This document shows positions 49,838 through 57,952 of a stretch of 64,000 nucleotides of DNA, in pieces. A model generated the notes under the pieces. That model was not told where the DNA came from and searched no databases. It saw only the letters and a list, made by a program, of their open reading frames with translations. Source of the stretch: Rhizobacter sp. Root1238 (GTDB lineage: Bacteria > Pseudomonadota > Gammaproteobacteria > Burkholderiales > Burkholderiaceae_C); contig NZ_LMDM01000050.1 of assembly GCF_001425825.1 (NCBI RefSeq), forward strand, positions 115,057 to 179,056, read 5' to 3'. Every line of letters starts with the position of its first letter. The stretch's first letter is position 1. The position numbers were made by a program, and so were the translations under genes.

Positions 49838-52504
49838 TCAATGCCGCGTGGTCGGCGCCCCGGAAGACGAAGCCGACAGCGCCGCCAGCTGCTTGCGCGC
49901 CCGCGCGGTCGCGCGCTCCATCAGGTAGGCCTGCTCGAAGGCCTTGAAGCGCCCGGTCTCGCACATGCGCGCGAGCATTCGCGAGGTCAGCGACACCGTC
50001 TCGTGATGGCGCTTGCCGCGGGTGAACACGAAGAACGCACGCCCCGGGCTCACGTAGCTCAGCCGCACCTTCTGCCACTGGTCGTTCAGGTGCATCTGGT
50101 ACGCGAAGCCGAGCTTCACATGGTCCATCAGCTGCACGCCCTGCGACGGCTCGGCCGGCTCGGACGACAGGTCGAGGTCGATGTCGACGCCGCCGACGTG
50201 CAGCGGCCCCGGCTGCGTGTCGCCGCCGCCGGCGCCCGGCTCGGTGTCCGGACCGGTGTCGGCGGAGAGGTCGATGTCGACGCTGCCCGACCAGTCGATC
50301 GCGCTCTCCTGCACCAGGCCGATGCGCTTGGCTTCGTCCGGCGAGAAGTGCGGTTCGATCGGCGCGGCGCCCATGCTGGACATCGGCACGTCGCGCAGCA
50401 GGCCGTCGGGCTCCGGCAGCGCGGTGTTGAACACGCCTTCGAGCTGCTTGGCCAGCAGGTTGTATTCGAGCTCCGTCAGCGGCTGGCCCTTCAGCGAATC
50501 GGCATGCGCCGGCAGCAGCTTGCTGAAGAACTCCTTCTGCGCCGCGTCAGGCCAGCCGATCAGCGCCATGCCTTCGTTGAGGTCCTTCATCAGCGGCGGC
50601 AGCTGCATCAGGAACTTCTTGCGCATCGCCGGCGAGCCCTTCGGCTGCACGCTCATCACCAGGTCGCGGCCGGCGCGCTTCAGGCGCTGCACCAGCTCTG
50701 AGTTGGCGCCGTGCGACTTGGTGGCCTGCGCGAGCGCCTGGCTCCACACCTGGGCCAGGAAGTTGCGCAGGTAGTCCGGCAAGGCCATCGGGTTCAGCGC
50801 GGCCTGCAGCTGCAGCATGTAGCGCTGTTGCACGCGCAGGTCGGATTCCTTCGCGTCGACCAGCGTCACCGCCGACGCATTCGCCTGCACCTCTTCCTTG
50901 GCCTGCTGCGCGATGAAGGTCTCGAGCGCGCCGAGCTTGGCGGTGTACAGGTCGATCTGGTCGAAGTCGCCCTGCACGATCTCCTGCACCAGGTCGCGCA
51001 CCCGGGCCATGAACTGCTTGCCGGCGCCGTCGTCGAGGTCGTCGAACGCGACCGCGAGCGACGCGATGCGGTTCACGAAGCGGCGCACCGGGTGCTTGCG
51101 CGACGAGAAGAAGCTCGGGTCGGCCAGCGCGACGCGCAGCACCGGCAACTGCAGGCGGGCGATCTGGCGCGCCATCTGCGGCGGCACGCGCGGGTCGGAC
51201 AGGATCTGGTCGAACAGGCTGCCGACCACGTCGATCACCATGTGATCGAGCGAGCCGGTCGAGGCCTGGCGCAGCTCGTCGCGGTGCTGGCGGATCACGT
51301 TGACCGCCATCAGGCCCGACAAGCCCTCGTTCAGGCCGCCGCTGCCGGTGGCGGCGCCGCTCAGGCTGCCGAGCGCGCTCGCGCGTCCGAGCCCCGGCGA
51401 GCCGGTGTGCAGGCCGCCGCCGGTCGGCCCGCCCAGGTCGCCCGGGCGGGTCGCCAGGAAGGTCAGCCGGCGGATCAGCGACATCAGCTCGGCATCGGCC
51501 TGCGCGCTGACGCCGGGGCGCGGCGTGAAGCGGCCGGCACCGGCGTTCGGGTTGCCGAAGCTCTGGCTGCCGCGGCCGGCGGCATCGCGGCCGAGCGTGC
51601 CGGTGCCGGGGCGGCCGACGGTGCCGACACCGGCATGGGGCCCACCACCGCCGGCACCCGGTCCGCCGAAGCCGCCGCGCGTCGAGCCGCCACCCGAGCC
51701 GCCGCCCGGACCGCGGCCGGGCAGGCCGCCCTGGCCGCTGTCGAAGTCGCCGGTCATCGTGGTCGGGCTGTACAGGTTGCCGCTGCCGGACGAGCCGGTG
51801 TCGCGCAGCGTTGCGTAGCCGGAGTTGACGCGGTCGCGCGCCAGCTCGTTGCCGGGGCCTTCGACGCCGCGCACCGACAGGCTGACCGGCTGCACGCCGC
51901 GGGCGCGGAAGTCCTTCAGGATGTCTCCGTAGCAGGTGGGCATCGCGCGCGCGAGCGCGAGGCTCATCTCGCGCGCCAGCACCTTGCGCGTCTCGCGCTC
52001 GTTCGACACCGATTCGATCGCGCGGAACACCGCGGCGCCCATCACTTCGCCGCGCAGCGGGTTGCGCTCCTGGTCGGCGCGGCCGATGCCCAGCAGCGAA
52101 CCGGTGTAGGCCGCCATGTCGCGCAGCTCCCATTCGCAGGCGTGGGTGATGGCCTGGCTGATGCGGTCGGCCGACATCTGCTCTTCCATCTCGGCGTCGC
52201 CGACGATGCTGAGCGACATCCAGTCGGTCTCGGCGAGACTGCGGCCGCTCTCGCGGTTCGGGCTCAGCTCGCGCGTCACGCGCTTGCTGAGGGTGTCGCC
52301 GAACACCAGCACGAAGGTGCTCATGTGGCGGCGCAGGTCGAGCTGCGCGGTGATCAGGATGTCGCGTTCGTAGATCCGCATCGCCGCCGAAGCCAGCGTG
52401 CCCAGGTGGGTCGACACGCGGTCCGCCACCGCCGCGGTGGTCGTCTTCAGGTGGCTGATGGCGGCGTCGAACGCCGCTTGCGAACGTGGATCGATCGGAT
52501 TCAT
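49838..52504 (-). CDS. DUF1631 family protein
   Basis: An 888-residue cytoplasmic protein of the DUF1631 family, found mainly in beta- and gammaproteobacteria, function unknown. Residues 1-230 and 355-690 look helical (AFDAAISHLKTTTAAVADRV; LARQIARLQLP-type repeats). Residues about 240-345 are a Gly-rich linker (GGGSGGGSTRGGFGGPGAGG). An acidic segment lies about 735-780. The C-terminal 110 residues (GVQLMDHVKLGFAYQMHLND, GRAFFVFTRGKRHHETVSL) resemble a PilZ-like beta domain, so c-di-GMP or protein binding is conceivable but unproven. The ATG at 52504 is the first start. Confidence 0.85.
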   Translation of the reverse strand: MNPIDPRSQAAFDAAISHLKTTTAAVADRVSTHLGTLASAAMRIYERDILITAQLDLRRHMSTFVLVFGDTLSKRVTRELSPNRESGRSLAETDWMSLSIVGDAEMEEQMSADRISQAITHACEWELRDMAAYTGSLLGIGRADQERNPLRGEVMGAAVFRAIESVSNERETRKVLAREMSLALARAMPTCYGDILKDFRARGVQPVSLSVRGVEGPGNELARDRVNSGYATLRDTGSSGSGNLYSPTTMTGDFDSGQGGLPGRGPGGGSGGGSTRGGFGGPGAGGGGPHAGVGTVGRPGTGTLGRDAAGRGSQSFGNPNAGAGRFTPRPGVSAQADAELMSLIRRLTFLATRPGDLGGPTGGGLHTGSPGLGRASALGSLSGAATGSGGLNEGLSGLMAVNVIRQHRDELRQASTGSLDHMVIDVVGSLFDQILSDPRVPPQMARQIARLQLPVLRVALADPSFFSSRKHPVRRFVNRIASLAVAFDDLDDGAGKQFMARVRDLVQEIVQGDFDQIDLYTAKLGALETFIAQQAKEEVQANASAVTLVDAKESDLRVQQRYMLQLQAALNPMALPDYLRNFLAQVWSQALAQATKSHGANSELVQRLKRAGRDLVMSVQPKGSPAMRKKFLMQLPPLMKDLNEGMALIGWPDAAQKEFFSKLLPAHADSLKGQPLTELEYNLLAKQLEGVFNTALPEPDGLLRDVPMSSMGAAPIEPHFSPDEAKRIGLVQESAIDWSGSVDIDLSADTGPDTEPGAGGGDTQPGPLHVGGVDIDLDLSSEPAEPSQGVQLMDHVKLGFAYQMHLNDQWQKVRLSYVSPGRAFFVFTRGKRHHETVSLTSRMLARMCETGRFKAFEQAYLMERATARARKQLAALSASSSGAPTTRH

Positions 52505-52665
52505 CTACGGACAGGGCCGATGGGCGGACCGGGGCGAAACCGCCGGACGGGTGGTCCGGACGGAGATACCGCCAAGTATGAGCCCAAACGAAGGGGGCAC
52601 GCGCCGCGTTGCGGCGTGGCGACGTTGGCCGGCGGGGAGCATTTCACGCCCCGCGGCGCGAACGT

Positions 52666-53094
52666 TCACTTCTTCAGCGCATCGCGGATCTCGCGCAGCA
52701 GCTGCACGTCTTCGGGCACGGCTGCCGGCGCCGCCGCCGGGGCTTCGTGCTTCAGGCGGTTGATCTGCTTGACCATCACGAAGATGATCACGGCCAGGAT
52801 CAGGAAGTTGAGCGCGACGGTGATGAAATTGCCGTAGGCGAACAACGGAACGCCGGCCTTTGTCAGCGCCTCGTAAGTCTGCGGGCCCTTGAAGTCGGCC
52901 GGCGGATTGGCCAGCATCAGGAAATAGTTCGAAAAATCGAGCCCGCCGATCAGTCGGCCGATCACCGGCATGATCAGGTCCTTGACGATGGAATCGACGA
53001 TCTTGCCGAAGGCCGCGCCGATGATGACGCCGACCGCGAGGTCGACGACATTGCCCTTCATCGCGAAAGCCTTGAATTCGGTGGCGAATCCCAT
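52666..53094 (-). CDS. mscL: Large-conductance mechanosensitive channel
   Basis: MscL opens under membrane tension to release solutes during hypo-osmotic shock. The 142-residue protein has the N-terminal amphipathic helix and TM1 ([20 protein letters not shown] and [20 protein letters not shown]), a periplasmic loop, TM2 ([20 protein letters not shown]) and the cytoplasmic bundle ([15 protein letters not shown]). It lies between the Nif3 region and petABC, as in other Burkholderiales. AGGAG lies just upstream of the ATG at 53094. Confidence 0.96.
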   Translation of the reverse strand: MGFATEFKAFAMKGNVVDLAVGVIIGAAFGKIVDSIVKDLIMPVIGRLIGGLDFSNYFLMLANPPADFKGPQTYEALTKAGVPLFAYGNFITVALNFLILAVIIFVMVKQINRLKHEAPAAAPAAVPEDVQLLREIRDALKK

Positions 53095-53232
53095 GGGGTG
53101 CTCCTGTTTTTCGGTATTGCGCGGGAGTATTGACCAGCAATGCCGGATGTCAAGCCGAAACCGGCGTCAATGAGGGTCCGCCCGCAGTGGCGCAGACCCC
53201 GCGCCGCCGGGCGAGGGGGTTGACACGTCCGC

Positions 53233-53238
53233 TAGAAT
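53233..53238 (+). promoter_or_regulatory. Possible -10 element of petABC
   Basis: TAGAAT, 43 nt before the petA ATG. A TTGACA at 53220-53225 is only 7 bp away and cannot be its -35. Called on the hexamer and location only. Confidence 0.4.
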
Positions 53239-53281
53239 TCTCGGTTGCCCGTGACTAGAAGTCGCAAGCCGAGGACCCCCA

Positions 53282-53944
53282 ATGAGTGACAAGCAAGGTC
53301 GTTCAGAGAGCAGTGAGCAAAGTGGCCAGCAAGGTGCTTCACACCATGGTGAGCACCAGGTCGATCAAGGCCGTCGCACCTGGGTGGCCATCGCCTGTGG
53401 CGCCGGCGCGGTCGGGGGCGTCGCAGCCGCCGTCCCGTTCGTCAGCACCTTCCAGCCGTCCGAGCGGGCACGTGCCGCCGGCGCGGCCGTCGAGGTCGAC
53501 ATCAGCGACCTGAAGCCGGGCGAGAAGAAGACCGTCGAATGGCGCGGCAAGCCGGTGTGGATCGTCCGCCGCACGTCCGAGCAGCTTGCCATGCTGCCGA
53601 AGAACGACGCACAGCTTGCCGACCCGAATTCGCAGCGCAAGCCCGACGAGCTGACCCCCGAGTACGCCCGCAACGAGGCCCGCTCGCGCAAGCCCGAGGT
53701 GCTGGTGGTGGTGGGCATCTGCTCGCACCTCGGCTGCTCGCCGAGCGACAAGTTCCAGGCCGGCGCCCAGCCGTCGCTGCCCGCCGACTGGACCGGCGGC
53801 TTCCTGTGCCCGTGCCACGGGTCGACCTTCGACATGGCCGGCCGCGTCTACAAGAACAAGCCCGCACCCGACAACCTCGAAGTGCCGCCGCACATGTACT
53901 TGTCCGACGCCAGGCTGTTGATCGGCGAAGACAAGAAGGCCTGA
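53282..53944 (+). CDS. petA: Ubiquinol-cytochrome c reductase, Rieske iron-sulfur subunit
   Basis: The Rieske subunit of cytochrome bc1 passes electrons from ubiquinol to cytochrome c1. The 220-residue protein has a twin-arginine-type anchor (QGRRTWVAIACGAGAVGG, about 29-46) that stays as its TM helix. The 2Fe-2S ligands are in ICSHLGCSP and CPCHGSTFD, with the disulfide Cys also present. The first 28 residues are Ser/Gln/Gly-rich, a normal cytoplasmic tail. GAGGA precedes the ATG. tatABC at 40 kb would export it. Confidence 0.96.
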   Translation: MSDKQGRSESSEQSGQQGASHHGEHQVDQGRRTWVAIACGAGAVGGVAAAVPFVSTFQPSERARAAGAAVEVDISDLKPGEKKTVEWRGKPVWIVRRTSEQLAMLPKNDAQLADPNSQRKPDELTPEYARNEARSRKPEVLVVVGICSHLGCSPSDKFQAGAQPSLPADWTGGFLCPCHGSTFDMAGRVYKNKPAPDNLEVPPHMYLSDARLLIGEDKKA

Positions 53945-53971
53945 GCCCCGAGCACCCCGGAGAACAACGAC

Positions 53972-55372
53972 ATGGCTGAATTCAAGCAAGCGCCCGCCAA
54001 TGCGTCCGTGGGCGTCAAGCTCATGACCTGGGTCGACAACCGCTTCCCCGCCACGAAGATGTGGAACGAGCAGTGGGGGCAGTACTACGCGCCGAAGAAC
54101 TTCAACTTCTGGTACTTCTTCGGCTCGCTCGCGATGCTGGTCCTGGTGATCCAGATCGTCACCGGCATCTTCCTCGTGATGCACTACAAGCCCGATGCGG
54201 CGCTTGCCTTCGCATCGGTCGAGTACATCATGCGCGACGTGCCGTGGGGCTGGCTGATCCGCTACATGCACTCCACCGGTGCCTCGGCGTTCTTCATCGT
54301 CGTCTACCTGCACATGTTCCGCGGGCTGATGTACGGCAGCTACCGCAAGCCGCGCGAGCTGGTCTGGATCTTCGGTTGCGCGATCTTCCTGTGCCTGATG
54401 GCCGAGGCCTTCATGGGCTACCTGCTGCCGTGGGGCCAGATGTCGTACTGGGGCGCGCAGGTCATCGTGAACCTGTTCGCCGCCGTGCCCTTCGTCGGCC
54501 CCGACCTGGCGCTGCTGATCCGCGGCGACTACGTCGTCAGCGACGCGACGCTGAACCGCTTCTTCAGCTTCCACGTGATCGCGGTGCCGCTGGTGCTGCT
54601 CGGCCTGGTGGCGGCCCACCTGATCGCGCTGCACGAAGTGGGTTCGAACAATCCCGACGGCATCGAGATCAAGGCCAAGCGCGGCCCCGACGGCCATCCG
54701 CTGGACGGCATCCCGTCGCACCCGTACTACTCGGTGCACGACATCTTCGGCGTCGCCGGCTTCCTGCTGATCTTCAGCGCGGTGGTGTTCTTCGCGCCCG
54801 AATTCGGCGGCTACTTCCTCGAGTACAACAACTTCATCCCGGCCGACCCGCTGAAGACGCCGGCGCACATCGCCCCGGTCTGGTACTTCACGCCGTTCTA
54901 CTCGATGCTGCGCGCCACCACGACGCTGATGGTGCAGGTGCTGTCCGGCATCATCGCGGTGGCCACCGTCGCGGCCCTGCTGAAAGGCAAGTTCGGCGGT
55001 GCGGCCAAGCTGGCGATGGTGGTCGCGGCGGTCATCGCGGTGGCGCTGCTGAACGTGTTCGATGCCAAGTTCTGGGGTGTCGTCGTGATGGGCGGTGCGG
55101 TCATCATCCTGTTCTTCCTGCCGTGGCTGGACCACAGCCCGGTGAAGTCGATCCGCTACCGCCCCGATTGGCACAAGATCGTCTACGGCGTCTTCGTCGT
55201 GTTCTTCCTGATCCTGGGCTACCTGGGGGTGCAGCCGCCGTCGGAAGTCGGCAACTACGTGTCGCAGGTGGGCACGCTGCTGTACTTCGGCTTCTTCCTG
55301 CTGATGCCGTGGTGGAGCCAGCTGGGCACCTTCAAGCCCGTGCCCGACCGCGTGACCTTCCACGCCCACTGA
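53972..55372 (+). CDS. petB: Ubiquinol-cytochrome c reductase, cytochrome b subunit
   Basis: The 466-residue cytochrome b carries both haem b groups and both quinone sites. Landmarks: WNEQWGQYYAPKNFNFWYFF near the N-terminus, haem His residues in RYMHSTGASAFFIVVYLHMF and RFFSFHVIAVPLVLLGLVAA, the Qo loop PWGQMSYWGAQVIVNL, and the PEWY-type motif replaced by PVWYFTPFYSMLRA. It is full-length (not split as b6/subunit IV), with eight or nine TM helices. It lies between petA and petC. Confidence 0.96.
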   Translation: MAEFKQAPANASVGVKLMTWVDNRFPATKMWNEQWGQYYAPKNFNFWYFFGSLAMLVLVIQIVTGIFLVMHYKPDAALAFASVEYIMRDVPWGWLIRYMHSTGASAFFIVVYLHMFRGLMYGSYRKPRELVWIFGCAIFLCLMAEAFMGYLLPWGQMSYWGAQVIVNLFAAVPFVGPDLALLIRGDYVVSDATLNRFFSFHVIAVPLVLLGLVAAHLIALHEVGSNNPDGIEIKAKRGPDGHPLDGIPSHPYYSVHDIFGVAGFLLIFSAVVFFAPEFGGYFLEYNNFIPADPLKTPAHIAPVWYFTPFYSMLRATTTLMVQVLSGIIAVATVAALLKGKFGGAAKLAMVVAAVIAVALLNVFDAKFWGVVVMGGAVIILFFLPWLDHSPVKSIRYRPDWHKIVYGVFVVFFLILGYLGVQPPSEVGNYVSQVGTLLYFGFFLLMPWWSQLGTFKPVPDRVTFHAH

Positions 55373-55391
55373 GAGACCTGGAGACAACACC

Positions 55392-56165
55392 ATGAAGAAA
55401 CTCCTTCTCACGCTGCTGGCGAGCCTGGCCCTGGCGGGCGGGGCGGCGCGCGCTTCCGAAGGCGGTGTGGCCTGGGACCAGTTCCCGGTGGCCAAGACGA
55501 CCGACCTGGCGGCGCTGCAGAACGGCGCGAAGCTGTTCGTCAACTACTGCCTGAACTGCCATTCGGCGGCGTTCATGCGCTACAACCGCATGCGCGACAT
55601 CGGGCTGACCGAAGCGCAGATCAAGGCCAACCTGCTGTTCGCGACCGACAAGGTCGGCGACACGATGAAGACCTCGCTCGACCCGAAGCAGGCCAAGGAC
55701 TGGTTCGGCGCGCTGCCGCCCGACCTGTCGGTGATCGCCCGTTCGCGCGCCGACATCGGCAAGGGCTCGGGCGCCGACTACCTGTACACCTACCTGCGCA
55801 GCTACTACCGCGACGACACCAAGGCGACCGGCTGGAACAACCTGGCCTTCCCGAGCGTCGCGATGCCGCATGCGCTGTGGGAATTGCAGGGCCAGCGGGT
55901 CGCGAAGTTCGTCGAAGAGAAAGACCCGCACGACGAGGCGAGGTCGACGCATCGCTTCGCCGGCTTCGAGCAGGTGACGCCCGGCAAGCTGAGCGCCAAC
56001 GATTACGACGAGGCCGTCGCCGACCTCGTCGCCTACCTTCAGTGGATGGGAGAGCCAGCCCAGGGCCAGCGCATTCGCGTCGGCGTCTGGGTGCTGCTGT
56101 TCCTCTCCGTGTTCGTCGTCATCGCCTGGCGCCTGAACGCGGTTTACTGGAAAGACGTGAAATAA
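55392..56165 (+). CDS. petC: Ubiquinol-cytochrome c reductase, cytochrome c1 subunit
   Basis: Cytochrome c1 accepts electrons from the Rieske centre. The 257-residue protein has a Sec signal (MKKLLLTLLASLALAGGAAR), the haem c site CLNCHSAAFMRYNR (about 54-67), the axial-Met region near FPSVAMPHALW, and a C-terminal TM anchor (GVWVLLFLSVFVVIAWRLNA). GGAG lies 8 nt before the ATG. It ends petABC; sspA and sspB follow in the usual order. Confidence 0.96.
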   Translation: MKKLLLTLLASLALAGGAARASEGGVAWDQFPVAKTTDLAALQNGAKLFVNYCLNCHSAAFMRYNRMRDIGLTEAQIKANLLFATDKVGDTMKTSLDPKQAKDWFGALPPDLSVIARSRADIGKGSGADYLYTYLRSYYRDDTKATGWNNLAFPSVAMPHALWELQGQRVAKFVEEKDPHDEARSTHRFAGFEQVTPGKLSANDYDEAVADLVAYLQWMGEPAQGQRIRVGVWVLLFLSVFVVIAWRLNAVYWKDVK

Positions 56166-56284
56166 CGATGTGATTTCGCGCCCCGGGCTGCACGACGGCC
56201 CGGGTCGACGACGCAGCGGCAGCCCGACGGCGTGCCTGCTGCGTCTTGTGTTTTGTTTGACCTCTGCTTCAAGGAGCCACCACC

Positions 56285-56896
56285 ATGATGGTGCTTTACT
56301 CCGGAACGACCTGCCCTTACTCGCATCGTTGCCGTTTCGTCCTGTTCGAAAAGGGCATGGATTTCGAGATTCGCGACGTCGATCTCTTCGCCAAGCCCGA
56401 AGACATCGCGCTGATGAATCCGTACAACGAGGTGCCGATCCTCGTCGAACGCGACCTCATCCTGTACGAGTCGCACATCATCAACGAGTACATCGACGAG
56501 CGCTTCCCGCACCCGCAGCTGATGCCGGGCGATCCGGTCGCGCGCGCCCGCGTGCGGCTGTTCCTGCTGAACTTCGAGAAGGAGCTGTTCGCGCACGTCA
56601 ACGTGCTCGAGTCGCGCGGCCTGAAGCCGAACGACAAGCAGCTGGAGAAGGCGCGCGCGCAGATCCGCGACCGCCTGACGCAGCTCGCGCCGATCTTCCT
56701 GAAGAACAAGTACATGCTGGGCGACGACTTCTCGATGCTCGACGTGGCCATCGCACCGCTGCTGTGGCGCCTGGACTACTATGGCATCGACATGTCGAAG
56801 AACGCGGTGCCGCTGCTGAAGTACGCCGAGCGCATCTTCTCGCGCCCGGCCTACATCGAGGCGCTGACGCCGTCCGAGAAGGTGATGCGCAAGTGA
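56285..56896 (+). CDS. sspA: Stringent starvation protein A
   Basis: SspA is a glutathione-S-transferase-fold protein that binds RNA polymerase and changes promoter use under starvation and acid stress. The 203-residue protein begins MMVLYSGTTCPYSHRCRFVL with the thioredoxin-like N-domain; PYNEVPILVERDLILYESHI and the C-terminal helical domain with DDFSMLDVAIAPLLWRL follow. An AAGGAG lies 9 nt before the ATG. It precedes sspB by 21 bp, the usual sspAB operon downstream of petABC. Confidence 0.94.
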   Translation: MMVLYSGTTCPYSHRCRFVLFEKGMDFEIRDVDLFAKPEDIALMNPYNEVPILVERDLILYESHIINEYIDERFPHPQLMPGDPVARARVRLFLLNFEKELFAHVNVLESRGLKPNDKQLEKARAQIRDRLTQLAPIFLKNKYMLGDDFSMLDVAIAPLLWRLDYYGIDMSKNAVPLLKYAERIFSRPAYIEALTPSEKVMRK

Positions 56897-56917
56897 TTGC
56901 GTGACTGAACGCTCAGC

Positions 56918-57460
56918 ATGGCCTCCACTCCCATGGCACCGGGCAACGCCGGCTCATCGACCCGCCCGTACCTGATCCGTGCGCTGCACGACTGGTGCAC
57001 CGACAACGGGTTCACCCCGTACCTCGCGGTGTTCGTCGACCGGGGCGTGCACGTGCCGGCCGAGTACGTGAAGAACAACGAGATCGTGCTCAACGTCAGC
57101 TTCGAGGCCACCACGGCCCTGAAGCTGGGCAACGAGCTGATCGAGTTCAAGGCGCGTTTCGGCGGCATCGCACGCGAGATCGCGGTGCCGGTGGACCATG
57201 TGATCGCGATCTATGCGCGCGAGAACGGGCAGGGCATGGCCTTCCCGATGCCCAGCGAATCGGCGTCCGAGACGGCCGGCGCGTCGGATGACGCCGCACC
57301 GGCCGATCGCCCGGCGGGTGGCGGGCTGCGCCTGGCCACCACCGAAGGCACGGCCGAGCCGGCGGCTGCGGCACCGGCGGGCGAGTCCGAGGAAGACAAA
57401 CCGCCCGAACCGCCGGCCGGCGGTGGCGGGCCGCGTCCGGCGCTCAAGCGCATCAAATAG
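56918..57460 (+). CDS. sspB: ClpXP protease specificity-enhancing factor SspB
   Basis: SspB tethers ssrA-tagged proteins to ClpXP. The 180-residue protein has the substrate-binding domain at residues 10-115 (RPYLIRALHDWCTDNGFTPY, VNVSFEATTALKLGNELIEF-like region, AIYARENGQGMAFP), a long Ala/Pro/Glu-rich linker, and a C-terminal PALKRIK peptide that stands in for the ClpX-binding LRVVK motif. Its stop codon (tag 57458-57460) is the first half of a TAGAAT element that probably serves the tRNA gene. Confidence 0.93.
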   Translation: MASTPMAPGNAGSSTRPYLIRALHDWCTDNGFTPYLAVFVDRGVHVPAEYVKNNEIVLNVSFEATTALKLGNELIEFKARFGGIAREIAVPVDHVIAIYARENGQGMAFPMPSESASETAGASDDAAPADRPAGGGLRLATTEGTAEPAAAAPAGESEEDKPPEPPAGGGGPRPALKRIK

Positions 57461-57463
57461 AAT
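57458..57463 (+). promoter_or_regulatory. Likely -10 element of tRNA-Thr, overlapping the sspB stop codon
   Basis: TAGAAT ends 10 nt before the first tRNA base; its first three bases are the sspB stop. No strong -35 inside the sspB end. Spacing to the tRNA fits a short pre-tRNA leader. Confidence 0.45.
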
Positions 57464-57473
57464 CCCCGCCTCA

Positions 57474-57549
57474 GCCCTTGTAGCTCAGCTGGTAGAGCAG
57501 CGGTTTTGTAAACCGAAGGTCGCGGGTTCGATTCCTGCCGGGGGCACCA
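57474..57549 (+). tRNA. tRNA-Thr (anticodon TGT)
   Basis: A 76-nt cloverleaf with encoded CCA. Acceptor stem gcccttg pairs with cgggggc (two G-U pairs). D-arm tagctcagctggtagagca. Anticodon loop tttgtaa with anticodon TGT (reads ACA), stem of four good pairs plus a G-A at 27-43. T-arm gcggg-ttcgatt-cctgc. The discriminator is A. Threonine identity fits the T-G-T anticodon. Confidence 0.95.
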
Positions 57550-57618
57550 CCATCGATCTGGCCCGAGTGGTCTAGGCCAGACACATTTCTTCATCAACCC
57601 CCTGACACACGTCGGGCC

Positions 57619-57936
57619 TCAGGTTGATTGAACCTTCACACGTATTGCAGTAACCTGCCAGCCCCGGGCCTGGAGCGCTTGCTCCATCCGGGGTTGCAGC
57701 TGGCGCAGCTTCGAGGCGACCGCAGAGTTGGCCGCAAGCAGCGACCAGCCCTCATCGTCGACCGGTCCGGGCTTCACATGCAGGGCCAGTGTGGGTGGCA
57801 AACAGTTTCGTACCGCATCGAAGCGTGCATTCGACTCCTGCAGCAAGCGCTGCAAGTGAGCCAGAGGCGCACTTCGGCTCAGGGCCTCTTCGATGCGCAA
57901 GGCGTTGGGGGTGACCGGGGATGTCTTCGGTTTCAC
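57619..57936 (-). CDS. DUF721 (DciA-like) protein
   Basis: A 105-residue DUF721 protein, part of the group that includes the replicative-helicase loader DciA. Features: LRIEEALSRSAPLAHLQRLL near the N-terminus, the LPPTLALHVKPGP beta region, and LLAANSAVASKLRQLQPRME followed by GWQVTAIRVKVQ at the C-terminus. In Burkholderiales it precedes an M23 peptidase gene and secA, as here, on the opposite strand. The start is taken as GTG 57936, since no in-frame ATG fits the family; that leaves only 16 bp to the ATG of the peptidase gene. No ribosome binding site is seen before it. Confidence 0.82.
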   Translation of the reverse strand: MKPKTSPVTPNALRIEEALSRSAPLAHLQRLLQESNARFDAVRNCLPPTLALHVKPGPVDDEGWSLLAANSAVASKLRQLQPRMEQALQARGWQVTAIRVKVQST

Positions 57937-57952
57937 CGCAAGGAGTTTAGCG

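Noticed and set aside
53220..53238. TTGACA and TAGAAT as a -35/-10 pair upstream of petA
   Set aside because: They are only 7 bp apart, far too close for a sigma-70 promoter. Only the TAGAAT is kept, at low confidence.
57213..57575. A 120-codon frame running through the tRNA-Thr gene
   Set aside because: Contains the well-known artefact peptide made by translating a tRNA (VAQLVEQ...AGSIPAGG). Not a gene.
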